NCBI GenBank assembly: GCA_026122225.1
Contig: JANEZZ010002353.1
Coordinates: 310,001-374,000, forward strand
Direction of reading: 5' to 3'
Origin: Heloderma charlesbogerti
Taxonomy: Eukaryota; Chordata; Lepidosauria; Squamata; Helodermatidae
DNA length: 64,000 bases
Made by a program: the position numbers and the translations under genes. This document shows positions 21,224-31,690 of the stretch, piece after piece (the first letter of the stretch is position 1; each line of letters starts with the position of its first letter). The notes beneath the pieces are model-generated. The model had not been told where the DNA came from. It did not search any database and saw nothing but the letters and a program-made list of their open reading frames with translations.

Positions 21224-21440
21224 AGATCCTGAGGGTTAAAATGGGTGCTGGTTTCCATCTTTGTGTTTACTGCTGTCTTTCCCAAAACAAACCCATTAGA
21301 GTCTCATCAGAAGTAACTGCCATTGTGGTCAATGAGATCCTGCAGTTTAAAATGGAGGCTGGTTTCCATCTTTATGTTCTCCCCCCCCCCCCGTTTCCCA
21401 GGACAAGCATATGTGTATCTCCTCAGAAGTAACTCCTGTG
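21224..21440 (+). repeat. Two-copy tandem repeat, ~110-bp unit
   Basis: GATCCTGAGGGTTAAAATGGGTGCTGGTTTCCATCTTT (21226) recurs as GATCCTGCAGTTTAAAATGGAGGCTGGTTTCCATCTTT (21337). Each copy ends with TCTC[AC]TCAGAAGTAACT. The second copy carries a C homopolymer insert. Confidence 0.85.
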
Positions 21441-22215
21441 CTCAGTGACGCTTGCTCCTGAAATGTTGGCTCATCTGGACTTTCAAGGGAAAGGAGAAAG
21501 GGGGGGGGAAGCTTCTCTTATTGGTTGAGCAGCCCCTGCCAGTCAGATGACGTTCACTCCAACCCCCATCCCCACCAGAAAGGGAATCTGTTCTGTTACT
21601 GGTCTAGAGAATCTGCTCGTGGAGCTCTGCTTGCAGCAAAGCTGATTCCCTTTAAAAAATCTGGTACTCCTCCATTAGCTTCTCCTTCCATTTTCGTGGA
21701 AACACGACCCTGGTCTTGAATGGGCAATTCAAACCCAATCACTTTATAAAAGATGTGTTCCTGCTCGAGTTGAAAAGTGCCAGAATTGGTTTGTTGATAT
21801 AGTCTTTCCTTTGGGGCATGGCTATGGAGACTGTCATGAGGAGGAGGTACATTTCAAAATGCACCACTACGCCACTGATCAATCCATTTAAAGTTCTATT
21901 TCAATGCAGTGGCAGGCACTGGCTACTTAAGGAGGAATGTATGGCAGAGAGAGCTAGAACATTTGAGCTCCAGGAAATGTCAGTCAGGATCGAAGCTGAT
22001 TTAGTATCATGTCATCAAATACCTGGGCGTTTCACCCAAGGCAGAAGACAGATCTGCGCTGCAGCCAGCCTTTGTGTTTTCAGAAACAGAGATCAGCCAT
22101 TGCTTCTCTGCACCAGATTGCTCAGTGTAGTCTGATATCTGTTACACCTGTGCAAATCTCCATTTTGAGACTGGGCCTATCTAACCTGCAGAACCTCATG
22201 GCCACAGTATCTGGC
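21441..22215. other. Intergenic, unassigned
   Basis: The 105-codon plus-strand frame at 21818-22135 has no recognisable domain. Nothing else seen. Confidence 0.45.
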
Positions 22216-22219
22216 TAAA

Positions 22220-22660
22220 TATGTGGAGTTTTCTGTTTCTTCCCACATCCCCTGCTGTTTATACCACCAGAGGCCTTTCTTCAAGTGCCCCTTTCAAATG
22301 AGGCAGTCATCTACTAAGGAGAGGGCCTTTTCAGTAGTGGCATCCCAGTTGTGGAATTCCCTCCCCAGAGAGGCTTGCCTGGTGCCTACATTGTGGTTTT
22401 TGAGGCACCAGATGAAGACCTTCTTATTCTCCTGGGTCTTCAGTCATGTTTTCTTTTTTAAGGTGTCGTGTTTTTAGATTTTTGCTCTGCTGCTTGTTTG
22501 TTCTCTGGTTTTTGCTATGGTTTTATTCTATTTTAAACTTTTAAAGGGTTTTATATTCTGTTTTATTATATTGTTGTACTTTATGGTTTTAAGTTTCCAA
22601 ACCAGTATTGGGCAGTATAAAATGTAATAAACTAAATAATAATAAAATAATAAATAATAA
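22220..22660 (+). mobile_element. L2/CR1-clade LINE, 3' end
   Basis: The plus-strand frame at 22223-22477 carries ERAFSVVASQLWNSLPREA, then LVPTLWFLRHQMKTFLFS: the typical C-terminus of this LINE clade. A 3' UTR (CTATTTTAAACTTTTAAAGGG) and a GGGCAGTATAAAATG..AATAATAAT tail follow. It is 5'-truncated. Confidence 0.8.
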
Positions 22661-23557
22661 TTGGCTACCCTTCTGGAATTTTTATCAGTTCACTTTCTTC
22701 AACACATGTTTGATGAGAAAGAAAAGATGTGCATACATTTCTGTACTTGGATATCTGCATCCAAGTACAAAATGTCGCATTCAAAAGCAGCACTTAAAAC
22801 ATGCTAGGTTGCCAATATCTGGCTCCAAAGATGAAGACAGATGTAACATATTTTCCAAGGGGAGGGTGTCGAAAGCACTCACTGTACTAAATGTAAGTGT
22901 ACCTTTTCTCAGGTAAGCTCTGAAAAACCAGTTCTGCAAGTTTCCAACATAGGCAGAACCAGAGAAAAACTAGCTGTGGAGGGCACCTATTGGCTAGCAC
23001 TGGTGATATCACCAACATATCTCCCGCCCCAATCCCTGGAGCAGTTGAACTGTTCTAGAAAGGCTTGTGATTATTTTGTTTGTTTATTGTAATGTGAAGG
23101 AATTGTCATGCGTGGGAAATGGTCTGAAAACACTTGATACAGCAACCTTGCTGATGCTAATCACAGTCTAGTTAGTACCAGGCTGGGAAAATGCATGGGA
23201 AATCTCTGTAAATCACCCACCATGGAGAAAAGTTGGGGAAGGAAGACAGACAGACAGACATCTGCCCGATGCATGAGCGGGGCCAGCTGAACCATTAGGC
23301 AAAGTGAGGCAGCGTCATTAGTTACCAGATTTGGGGTGTCATGAAAGGGCAACAGATAGCTCGTTATTGCAGTTTTAAGTGCAAAGCAGGGGGAGAGGTG
23401 CTCGTGTGTGTGTGTGCGCGTGCGCCTTGCGGGCTACAAACCTTGGCCAGCCTTGGGTACTATGGATCTTGACGTGGGGGGGGGGGCAGGCCGGAGCATC
23501 ATTGAACACTCCACTTCAGGCAGCAAAATGTCTTTGCATGAGGAGGGGGAGGGATCC
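22661..23557. other. Intergenic, unassigned
   Basis: Contains a GTGTGTGTGTGTGCGCG stretch at 23405-23420, a 10-G tract near 23477, and the R-type word CTTCAGGCAGCAAAATGTCT at 23514. No gene. Confidence 0.45.
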
Positions 23558-23783
23558 AGTGGAGGCTGGTGGCTCCATTTTTGGAGGAGGGGGTAATTCC
23601 ATTCTAGGTTTTAGTAAGAACCAGCCAGAACTCTAAAGGTACTATCCAAGGTGCTACACCCTATCGCCAAAATGAGTTCAACACTCTGGATAGCACCTTT
23701 AGAGTTCTGTCTGGTTCTAACTAAAACCCAGAATGGAATCACCACCCTTCTGGAACTGGAGCCACCAGTCTCCACTGGACGGA
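23558..23783. mobile_element. Fold-back element, ~226 bp
   Basis: The left end CCAGTGGAGGCTGGTGGCTCC and right end GGAGCCACCAGTCTCCACTGG are inverted repeats. CCAGAACTCTAAAGGT pairs with ACCTTTAGAGTTCTG near the centre, and AATTCCATTCTAGGTTTTAG with CTAAAACCCAGAATGGAATC. No convincing target duplication. Confidence 0.8.
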
Positions 23784-23886
23784 TCATTGATTCAGCATCC
23801 AGCTTGCTGAAATCTGTCTGTAATGCAAATTACAAAGCTGGGCTTACACTACAGATGAAGATCCTGCCGTGACTACTGTTACAATT

Positions 23887-24062
23887 GCATAGGAATCTTG
23901 GAAGCTGCCTTATACCTAGTCAGACCATGGTGCCATCTATCTAGCCAGTGTTGTTGACCTTGGGGTTTCAGGTAGGATTCCTTCTGGAGAACCTGGGGAC
24001 TGAACTGGTAGCCTTCTGCATGCAAAGCAAGTGCCTTGCCACTGAGCGATGCTCCTGCCATT
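23887..24062 (-). mobile_element. tRNA-Ala-like SINE
   Basis: Read on the minus strand from 24062 it has a tRNA-like head: A box GCTCAGTGGCAAGGC, an anticodon-arm region CTTTGCATGC and B box GGTTCAGTCCCC-like. The tail contains TGGCACCATGGTCTGACTAGGT and GGCAGCTTCC. The family also occurs at 47400, 55350 and 59520. It is a retroposed repeat, not a tRNA gene. Confidence 0.7.
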
Positions 24063-24187
24063 TACTGTCCTCCCCCTAAATCTTGACTTACTTATTCCTC
24101 TATGGAAGGTTAAAGGTCAAAAGACTACTGAAATGGCTGGGTCCAGTGAACTCTGGGGGAATGGGGAGTAATAGCTGCAGAATCAAC

Positions 24188-24740
24188 TAGGGATGTACGA
24201 ATCCCTTTCCTTGCTGTCCGTGGGGGGTCCACCGGGGGCGGGGAGGCGATCCGTTCCTCCCCCCCGGACTCCTCACCGGCCAGCTCTGCTCCGCAGCGAC
24301 TCCGTGGAGCCACCAGCTGGCTTCAAAGCCCCAGTGATACAGCGGCCATTGCCGTATTGCTGGGTGGACTGACGAACTGCAGACGCATATGGCGTCCAGC
24401 GTAGCCAAATATGCCATTTGCATCCCTGTTCCTTCGCGTGATAGGCTACATAAAAATTTACGTAGCCTATCATGTCAAAGAGCAGGGACGCAAATGGCAT
24501 ATTTGGCTATGCTGGACGCCATTTGTGTCTGCACTTAGCCAGTCCAGCCAGTGATATGGCAATGGCGGCCGTATCGCTGGGGCTTTGGAGCCGGTGGCAG
24601 GCAGGATCCCCCAGCGAGGACTTCGCGACAGAGGAGGAGGTAGGAGATTCGATCCTCCACAGACTTCGGGGGGGTGGATTCAATAGTTCTATTGAATCTG
24701 GCTTCATTGCGGTCCGTGGAGGATTTCTCCAACATCCCTA
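24188..24740. mobile_element. Fold-back hAT-type MITE, 553 bp, with perfect 8-bp target duplication
   Basis: Termini TAGGGATGTACGAATCC and GGATTTCTCCAACATCCCTA are inverted repeats at their ends (TAGGGATG/CATCCCTA). The element is flanked by identical GAATCAAC at 24180-24187 and 24741-24748, an 8-bp duplication typical of hAT transposition. The arms pair along much of the length (CCAAATATGCCATTTGC with GCAAATGGCATATTTGG) and the apex is ATAGGCTACATAAA..TTTACGTAGCCTAT. GC- and CpG-rich, no transposase. Confidence 0.9.
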
Positions 24741-24749
24741 GAATCAACA

Positions 24750-25447
24750 GCTCTGTTTGCTGCACACCTTAAAATATGGTGGCAAGAAGAACCACTGGGG
24801 GAAGAAGGAAAGGGAACACCTTCCCTGCATTACGTTGCTCACAAAGGCATCTTTCTTAGCCAGTACATTTCGCGTTAGGGCAAGATACTGGCCGATGTGG
24901 TGGTTTTGTTTATCTTTGACAACAGATCCTCTTTGTTGTATCCTAATTCCCAAATCTCTATGAAGGTATTTGCATTCTTGTTTGTTTTTCTTGCTGTAAC
25001 TCCTCACCTCCTCCACAGTGTGAGAAAAAACTAATTTGCACCTGCCAAAAGGAAACTGCTGCCTTTCCTGGCACACGGTCAGGAAATATGCAGCAGCGCC
25101 TCAGCAACACCCATCAGAAAATGTGCACCGCCCCATAATCATCGCTCTAAATAATGTCAGGTTTGCCCAGTGTTCCTATTCTGTTCAATCTGCAGTGCTA
25201 GTCTATCCAATTTTGTACCTTCCTTGGTATCCTAAGTAATATCTGGGTGGGATCCACAGGTGCATAGGTGTAGTGAAACTGGCACTGTGCATGCACAAGA
25301 AGCAGGTATCAGCAGACTTAGGGACACTCAAGGTACTTTTGCAGAGGCACCAAAAAAATCCTTTAGAAAATTTTAATCCTAAAGTGGGGAAGGGGAGAGA
25401 AACCCCCAGACTCAGAACTGAGCATGCTCAGTCAGCACAGAAAAAAG
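24750..25447. other. Intergenic, unassigned
   Basis: No gene or family repeat recognised. Confidence 0.45.
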
Positions 25448-25472
25448 CGAAAGGAAGAAAGGAAGGAAGGAA

Positions 25473-25506
<34 letters not shown>

Positions 25507-25509
25507 AAA
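25448..25509 (+). repeat. (GGAA)n/(GAAA)n microsatellite
   Basis: A pure purine tract: GGAA units pass into about 7 GAAA units. Confidence 0.95.
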
Positions 25510-25559
25510 CCAGGGGGAGTGTGAATGGAATGGAGCAGCTCGAGCCCCAGAACCCTCTA

Positions 25560-25790
25560 TGCTGCATCACTTTGTTGCAGCTCCTACTTGTCATAGCTTT
25601 GATAGACCTCTCCTCCACAGTTTATCTAGTCCCTTTTTAAAGCCATCTCAACCAGTGGCCAGTACTACATCCTGTGGCAGCGAATTCAATAAATGAATTA
25701 TGTGCTTCATGAAGAAGTACTTCCCTTTGTCTCCGTCGAATCTCCTGCTGATCAATGCCATTGATTGACCCTAGTGTTTGGGGTCAAAGC
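25560..25790 (-). mobile_element. LINE-derived fragment (CR1/L3-like), diverged
   Basis: The words CTGTGGCAGCGAATTCAATAAATGAATTATGTG..TGAAGAAGTACTTCC and TGATTGACCCTAGTGTT are those of a widespread sauropsid LINE repeat. No intact frame. Class assigned from memory of the wording only. Confidence 0.5.
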
Positions 25791-25999
25791 CAAACCATTG
25801 ATTGCCTTCTAGTGTTGTAAGAGGGGGAAGAAATTGTGTGTCTCTATTTTCCCTACCAAGAAAGAGAGAACTGTCTCAAGATGCTGAACAGGTTTTGTTG
25901 GTAAAAAGCCTGAAGCATTTCAGCCTCTATTTTATTATAAGGCCTTCTTCAAAGGGTTATAAAAATTCTGCAGAGATTCTTATAAAAAAAAAGTCTCCT

Positions 26000-26088
26000 G
26001 TCGTGATTCACTGGCAGCATAGCCAGTGGTCAGGGTTTATGGGAAACATAGTCCAAAAGATCTGGAGGGCAGCAGGTTGGGGAAGGCC
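26000..26088. repeat. P3 palindromic repeat, partial
   Basis: GGCAGCATAGCCAGTGGTCAGGG..TATGGGAAACATAGTCCAAAAGATCTGGAGGGCAGCAGGTTGGGGAAGGCC matches the right half of P3 (whole copy at 59362-59510). Confidence 0.7.
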
Positions 26089-26284
26089 TTGCATCATTCT
26101 ATACTAACAACTATCATTCCCCTCTTTTGTCATCTATTTTTCTCAACTAATCTCCCCCCAAAACAACAACACTTTAGCCTTTAATATGAACGTTACAAGA
26201 GGGCGATCCTGTATTTGTGTGTTCTGCGTTGGGTTAGCTGTAAAATGCCCAAATGGAATCAGGGATATGACTCCTGTATTTTAT

Positions 26285-26375
26285 TGCAATCCTGTACACA
26301 CTTACTTGGGAGCAAGCACCTTTGAACACAATGGGGCTTATGTCTGGGTAGACATGTATAGGATTGCACTGTTAA
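26285..26375. repeat. P1 palindromic repeat copy
   Basis: GCAATCCTGTACACACTTACTTGGGAGC mirrored by GGGTAGACATGTATAGGATTGC; one of the cleaner copies and the only one seen beyond 17 kb. Confidence 0.8.
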
Positions 26376-26639
26376 CAGTATTTCAATATGTAGCCACTCC
26401 TTAAATAAAATTATGTAGCTCTAATGTTCTGTAAGGGGACTTGTGGCACAAGTCAACAGGGAGTGCAGAGACCAGGGCCTGTGGGCACATTTGGGAATTT
26501 GAGAAACTGCTGTGGGCACCACCACAAAATGGCTCCCATGGAGGAAGTAGCTAGTCACATAATGGATGCTGTGGGAGTCTGGCTAGTCAAAAGAGGTGGG
26601 GAAGAGAAATAGCGAGGATACAAGTTGGGAAGGAGGGGG

Positions 26640-26945
26640 AAATGGAAAGAGTAGTTTCCTGGCCCACCCAATCTTCTCCCATTCACACAGACCTTTCCCC
26701 TTTGCTCTCCCTCTCCACTCCCAGCCTCTAGCCTCACTCTTTCTCTCCCCCATCCCCTTTCCTCACTATTTCTCTCCCTTCCCTGTCCCTTGCCACCTTC
26801 TTTTTCTCCCTTCCTAGCCCCTAACCTTGCTATTTCTCTCCCACCCACCCCTTTATCTTGCTGTTTCTGTCCACTCCCAGCCTCTAGCCTCGCTCTTTCT
26901 CTCGCCTCTACCCCTTTGCCTTGCTTTCCCTTCCTTCCCACTGAA
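26640..26945 (+). repeat. Polypyrimidine minisatellite
   Basis: About 300 bp of C/T-rich sequence with a recurring unit: CACTCCCAGCCTCTAGCCTC appears at about 26717 and 26872, with CTCTTTCTCTC and CTATTTCTCTCCC spaced between, a period near 50 bp and higher-order period near 155 bp. Long frames on both strands here are a by-product of the skewed composition. Confidence 0.75.
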
Positions 26946-27160
26946 CAACTGATCAGTGGCAGATTCAAGAACAGGAAGCAGAACCTGACACCCTAATGTT
27001 TTTTCTATTTTAAAGAAAAATGGAAGGGGGCATGAAGACCTGTGTGGGCACCATTGGGGACTCCTGGACTAGGGCTTCCATCCAGGCCTCAGACAGTTTG
27101 CAGTTTGGGTGTTGTCTGGACTCAGCCTTGTCCATCTCCGTGATGTTTTTTTTTTCTAGT

Positions 27161-27190
27161 TCAGGCATGATCTTCGAAGATCATGCCTGA
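27161..27190. repeat. Perfect 30-bp palindrome
   Basis: TCAGGCATGATCTTC followed directly by its exact complement GAAGATCATGCCTGA with no loop. Pairing continues outward with one mismatch (CTAGT/AATTAG) and then T-rich against A-rich flanks. Confidence 0.95.
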
Positions 27191-27343
27191 ATTAGGGGAA
27201 AAAAATTGTGGAAAAGCCCCGATTCTGCGAGGATAACGCCTTAATTTTTTTAAAAAAACATCTGGAGCGGAGGATAGGAGGGGGTAAAACTTAATCTCAT
27301 TTGAAGGGATAGAACAACCCCCAGCTCAGTGCAGGAAGCCTGA

Positions 27344-27413
27344 TTCCCAGGCAGTAGCCCATCCAACTACTGACCGGGGCCGACCCTGCTTAGCTTCCGA
27401 GATCAGACAAGCG
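27344..27413 (-). mobile_element. 5S rRNA-derived fragment (SINE3-type or pseudogene)
   Basis: The minus strand carries the 3' half of vertebrate 5S rRNA: TGATCTCGGAAGCTAAGCAGGGTCGG, then a diverged ACTTGGATGGG region and a GCCTGGGAATCA-like end. This spans the internal promoter region. The 5' third is absent, so it is not a functional 5S gene. Confidence 0.75.
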
Positions 27414-27899
27414 CACACAGGAAAACAGCACAGCGCTCGAGTGTGAGCTGAGCTCGCGCATTCGATGAAGCACTGCAACGGGGAAAATGGGTGAGTGTGA
27501 ATAATCACATTTTAATGCAAAAGCGTTTAACCTGACGGGACACCGAATTCATTGCGATGGCGGGTGCAATGTAGATCGGCCCTTAGATGCAAGACGCAGA
27601 TGCAGGCACAAACGGGAAATTGCAGGGCCTGAATTTAGGTGCTCTGCCCGTTTGGCTTGGCGTAAGCTGCGCCTAGAGGTGTCACGGGAGAGGGGGAGAG
27701 TTTCCCCTCCCACCCCTTAAGTTAAGAGAGTTTGCCGCCTTTTCCCAAATGGAGACCAACTTTCGTAGCTCCTCTTTGAACTCCTCGAAGGCTTTTCCTT
27801 TGTAGTCTGTGAATCTCTAGCAATTTGCATCTGTAGGCCTCATTAGGGTAAATGGAATTAAAGCCTTCGAAATGCAGCCACTTGTCTGAGTGTTGATTT

Positions 27900-28455
27900 G
27901 GCTATTGGAGTGTTCAGCAGGGCAAAAAGGGAATCTTGATAAAAGCTTCACTGGCTACTGGTCTGTTTCTGAGCAGAATTCAAAGTGCTGGTTATGTCTT
28001 ATAAAGCCCTAAATGGCTTAGGACCAGGCTACCTGAAAGAACAACTTCTCCCATATGGTCTGCCAGGGTCTTAGGATCTTTGGGAGAGGCCCTTCTTTCA
28101 AGACTGCCACCTTCAAAGGTGCGTTTGGTGGTGATGCAAAAGAGGTCCTTCTCGGTGGCCACTCTGAGGTGGTGGAACTCCCTCCCAAGGGAAGCTAGGT
28201 TCTCTCCCTCTCTACTGCCCTTCTCACCTGAGGTCTTTGTCGACAAGCAAAGACCTCTGTATTCAAACAGGCCTCTGGTGAGTAAGCTGGTCTGATTGGT
28301 TGGATGCTGTTTTTATTCTGTTATTGCTGTGTTTGTATTGTGTTTTAATGCATTGTTTTATTATTATTTTCATCAAGCTTTATGATTGTAAGCCACGTTG
28401 ACTGCCATTTTTCTTGGTAGAAAGGCAGGATACAAATCAGATAAATAAATAATAG
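27900..28455 (+). mobile_element. L2/CR1-clade LINE, 3' end
   Basis: Plus-strand remnants: GPGYLKEQLLPYG (28021-28060), then KRSFSVATLRWWNSLPREAR (28140-28200) and a 3' UTR ending in GTAAGCCACGTTGACTGCC..GAAAGGCAGGATACAAAT..AAATAAATAA. A frame shift separates the segments. Confidence 0.75.
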
Positions 28456-28619
28456 AAAGTTCCTCCACCCCCAGATCCTCATCACCCCATCCTATGCAGA
28501 AAATCCGATCCGAAGTGTGTTCTGCCGAATGAGTGAAACAGACCCATGGTTGCCATGGCGGCCATGATGTCCTGAGCTACTCCTGACAAGGTAGCCTCAG
28601 CATGTATGTTCCATTTCAT

Positions 28620-28830
28620 TTCATGCAAAAACAATCAGCCAGAGACAATCAAGAGACTCATTATATGCTGCCAAATGCCTGAGAGAAGAGGGCAGTTTTA
28701 CCTGGCACTGAGTGAAAAGATGACAATGTTGGCACCAGGCAGGTCTCATCAGGGAGATTATTCCATAAATGGGGAGCTAGCACCAAGAAGGCCCTCTCAG
28801 CACAACAAGCTGAGAGATTCCAGCACCAAC
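28620..28830 (-). mobile_element. L2/CR1-clade LINE, C-terminal fragment
   Basis: Parallels 2525-2705: TGCTGCCAAATGCCTGAGAGAAGAGGGCAG, CTGGCACTGA, ATTATTCCATAAATGGGGAGC, CACCAAGAAGGCCCTCTC. Read on the minus strand it is the 'ALxVAPxLWNxL...' LINE tail. Confidence 0.65.
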
Positions 28831-29495
28831 CCCGAGACCACCCTGACTAGCTCAGGAAGGGAGTTTGTTGAGCAGTGTAGTGGGAGGTACACTAACAGAA
28901 TCCTTGTTCTGTCCCAAACACCAACCTGTCCCAATACACACAGCCCAAACTGGAAAACTGCAGGATGGGGCACCTGGACAGTGGGACAGAATCACAATGG
29001 ACCACTCTAGCTCCGCCTCCCCCGCACCCAGCTTCTAGGCACCCAGCTAAGCTCTCAAGGGATTCTCCTTGGCCTGGCTGCCTTGAACCCTTAAAAATCA
29101 TGCCTACCAGCCTATACCCATTTCCTGCTTTACCCCCAGTTATTACCCACTTCCTGTTTTGCCCCCATTCTCTCATGAGCACTATCTACTGTGGCCTGTG
29201 GGACATAGGAATATGTCTGCACTGCCTGGTAATGCAGCCAAAATCCCTCTCCCATTTCCGCAGCCAACCCCACACATGATCAGTAGATCTCTGGCTAATA
29301 AGGATTTGGGGAAACAGCAAACATCATAATGTTGCATGACACATTTTGAGAAGTTCACGTAAGAAATATAAATGGATTATAGCAATGAGAAATTGCGTTA
29401 GCTTTTCATGGTGCAATGACAAAAATGTAAGATTAATGTTTAGGAATCCTGTTTCATCTTGTTGCTAGTGGGTACTATATTTTATCTCTGCTTTG
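28831..29495. other. Intergenic, unassigned
   Basis: The overlapping ~100-codon frames at 28892-29279 are uninformative. No gene. Confidence 0.4.
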
Positions 29496-29988
29496 TTGTT
29501 GTTGTTCAGTCGTTCAGTCGTGTCCGACTCTTCGTGACCCCATGGACCATAGCACGCCAGGCCTTCCTGTCCTGCGCTCTCTCCCGGAGCGTGCTCAAGT
29601 TCATATTCATTGCATCCGTGATGCTATCTAGCCATCTCATCCTCTGCCGTCCCCTTCTCCTTTTGCCTTCAATCTTTCCCAGCATCAGGGTCTTTTCCAG
29701 GGAGTTTTCTCTTCGCATTAGGTGGCCAAAATATTGGAGCTTCGGCTTCAGTATCTGTCCTTCCAATGAGCAGTCAGGGTTGATTTCCTTTAGGATGGAC
29801 TGATTGGACCTCCTTGCAGTCCAGGGGACTCGTAAGAGTCTTCTCCAGCACCACAGTTCAAAAGCATCAATTCTTCGGTGCTCAGCCTTCCTTATAGTCC
29901 AGCTCTCACAGCCATACATTACTACTGGGAAAACCATAGCTTTGATTAGACGGACCTTTGTCGGCAAGATTCTCCTCTTCAGCAAGCA
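29496..29988 (-). mobile_element. BovB (RTE) LINE, 5'-truncated 3' end
   Basis: The minus-strand frame 29985-29506 (about 159 codons) is open through the RT C-terminal region: AMVFPVVMYGCESWTIRKA, then LWCWRRLLRVPWTARRS, and an RTRLND end. It ends in the BovB 3' terminus with GAGTCGGACACGACTGAACG and a CAACAACAA tail (29496-29510 on the plus strand as GTTGTTGTT). No stop codons within the remnant, so it is fairly young. Confidence 0.92.
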
Positions 29989-31544
29989 CTGAAGATAAAG
30001 GGACTTCCATCTTGGTATATGTATGTTATGGAAGGCTGCCTATGGGCTCTTGGGATGGGGGGAAAAGCCCCATGAGATTTAACAATATCGAGTAAATGTG
30101 AGTTATTGAATATAGACAACTAATAACACTGATGGAAGTGGACAACACTGGTGATGTGTTTCTATTACTGCCATAAGCGCATTCCATACGTCTGCATGCT
30201 CAGCAGTGGGGCAATGAAACACTTTGATCACTGCTATGATTGATTGACTGACTGCACTACATTTAGACCCTGTCTTTTTGTAAAATATGCCCAAGACAGC
30301 TAACAGTAGTAAAATCGACAATTAAAAGAGCAATGGAACAAACAATATAAAACCATTTAAAAATCAAATAAGCGCACATCAAAATAATATTGAGTCCTCT
30401 GTAGGCACTCCCAGAATCCACTGCAAAGGAGGAGGGCCTGAACAGCCAGCCTGTTCAAATTCTCTGCCAAAAAAAACTGGATTCTGCAACTGCTTATGTA
30501 AATTATGCATAGTTTGCAAATTTGCATCATTTGTCTTATTTTGCAGGATTTATTCTGAATTTTCACTATTTTCCCCATTTATTCTGGTTTTGTTAGTCAT
30601 GAGGGCAAAAAGGGAGTTCTAGCCCACAGAGTCATTCTGCCAGCAGAAGGGAATCGCTGGCAGATGGATTTCTTCTTCCCTACTGCAGCCCCCTGGGGAC
30701 CCTCCAAATTTGCTCCGGAGGGTTGGGAGACCCTCCAGAGCAGATCTGGGGCACACAGGGTGTGCAGCTGGTAGGAAAGGAGCAATAAGGAGCACATGAG
30801 CAAAATCCTGTTGCATGAGGGGACCTCCACCCATGCAAGGGTTCACTCCAACCCAAGGACTGATGCGGGGCATTGATAGCCTGCCCTCAACCCCTGATCA
30901 CCCTTTTAGTCCACCTCTCTGGCCCCTGATGTTTCAGCAGGTGTTTCCCACGCACTTTCACACATATCTTAACTGGGCTATAAAGTTACCTTTTAAAAAC
31001 ATTTTAAAGACCCCAAAGGTCAGGAAGCTGAATTCTGTGGCCATTACTTACACCCTGTGTGCCCTCTGTTTACTGTTCATGATGGGACAGATGTCTGTCT
31101 GTCTCTCTCTCTCTCAGAACTTTTCTACACAAGGCTGTTAATTGGCTGTTAATCTGCAGTATCTACTTTCGGTTTCATGGCAGAATTGAGCTCCGAGCAC
31201 TACACGAGGAGCGATTCCTTTCCTGCTTTTCCTCTACATTAGCTCTAGGTGGCACTGTGGTATAGCAGAATAGTGCAATTACACAAGAGGAAATTGCACT
31301 TTCTTTCACTTTCATGATCAATTGCCACATTTTCCCTGCTCTAAAAAAAGACTCTCCAAAAGTGCTGGTTAGACACAGAGGTGAAACTGGAGAGTCACAA
31401 CGTTGTCCAAAGAAGCTGTAAACAACCATGAGTAGGGAATGACAAGCACACGATAAATGCCTTGTATAGAAAAGCCCCAAGACTCTGAAGAGCCACTGCC
31501 AGGCAGTGCAGACTCTGCTGAGATGGTTGGACCATTGGTCTACT
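29989..31544. other. Intergenic with a LINE tail near 30255-30440
   Basis: 30290-30370 (GCCCAAGACAGCTAACAGTAG..AAAACCATTTAAAAATCAAATAA) looks like an antisense LINE 3' UTR. The remainder is unassigned. A short CTCTCTCTCTC run lies at 31100-31115. Confidence 0.45.
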
Positions 31545-31690
31545 GCAGACTTCCCCAACCAGGTGCCCTCCAGATGTGTTGGCCTGCAACTGCCATAATT
31601 CCCAGCAAGCATATTTCCCAGCCAATGGCCATGCTGGTTTGTAATTACGGTAGTTGCATGCCAACACATCTGAAGAACACCAGGTTAAGA
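31545..31690. repeat. P3 palindromic repeat copy
   Basis: CCAGGTGCCCTCCAGATGTGTTGGCCTGCAACTGCC pairs with GGTAGTTGCATGCCAACACATCTGAAGAACACCAGG around AGCCAATGGCCATGCTGG. Resembles a MITE. Confidence 0.85.

Noticed and set aside
23887..24062. Possible tRNA-Ala gene
   Set aside because: The tRNA-like part is degenerate and fused to a shared repeat tail found at three other sites, so it is a SINE.
24188..24740. CpG-rich block as a promoter CpG island
   Set aside because: It is bounded exactly by 8-bp direct repeats and is a fold-back transposon.
26555..26968. 137-codon Arg/Glu/Gly-rich frame
   Set aside because: Antisense of a polypyrimidine minisatellite; low-complexity product.
27344..27413. 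Possible functional 5S rRNA gene
   Set aside because: The 5' third is missing and the middle is diverged; no T-run terminator in the right place.
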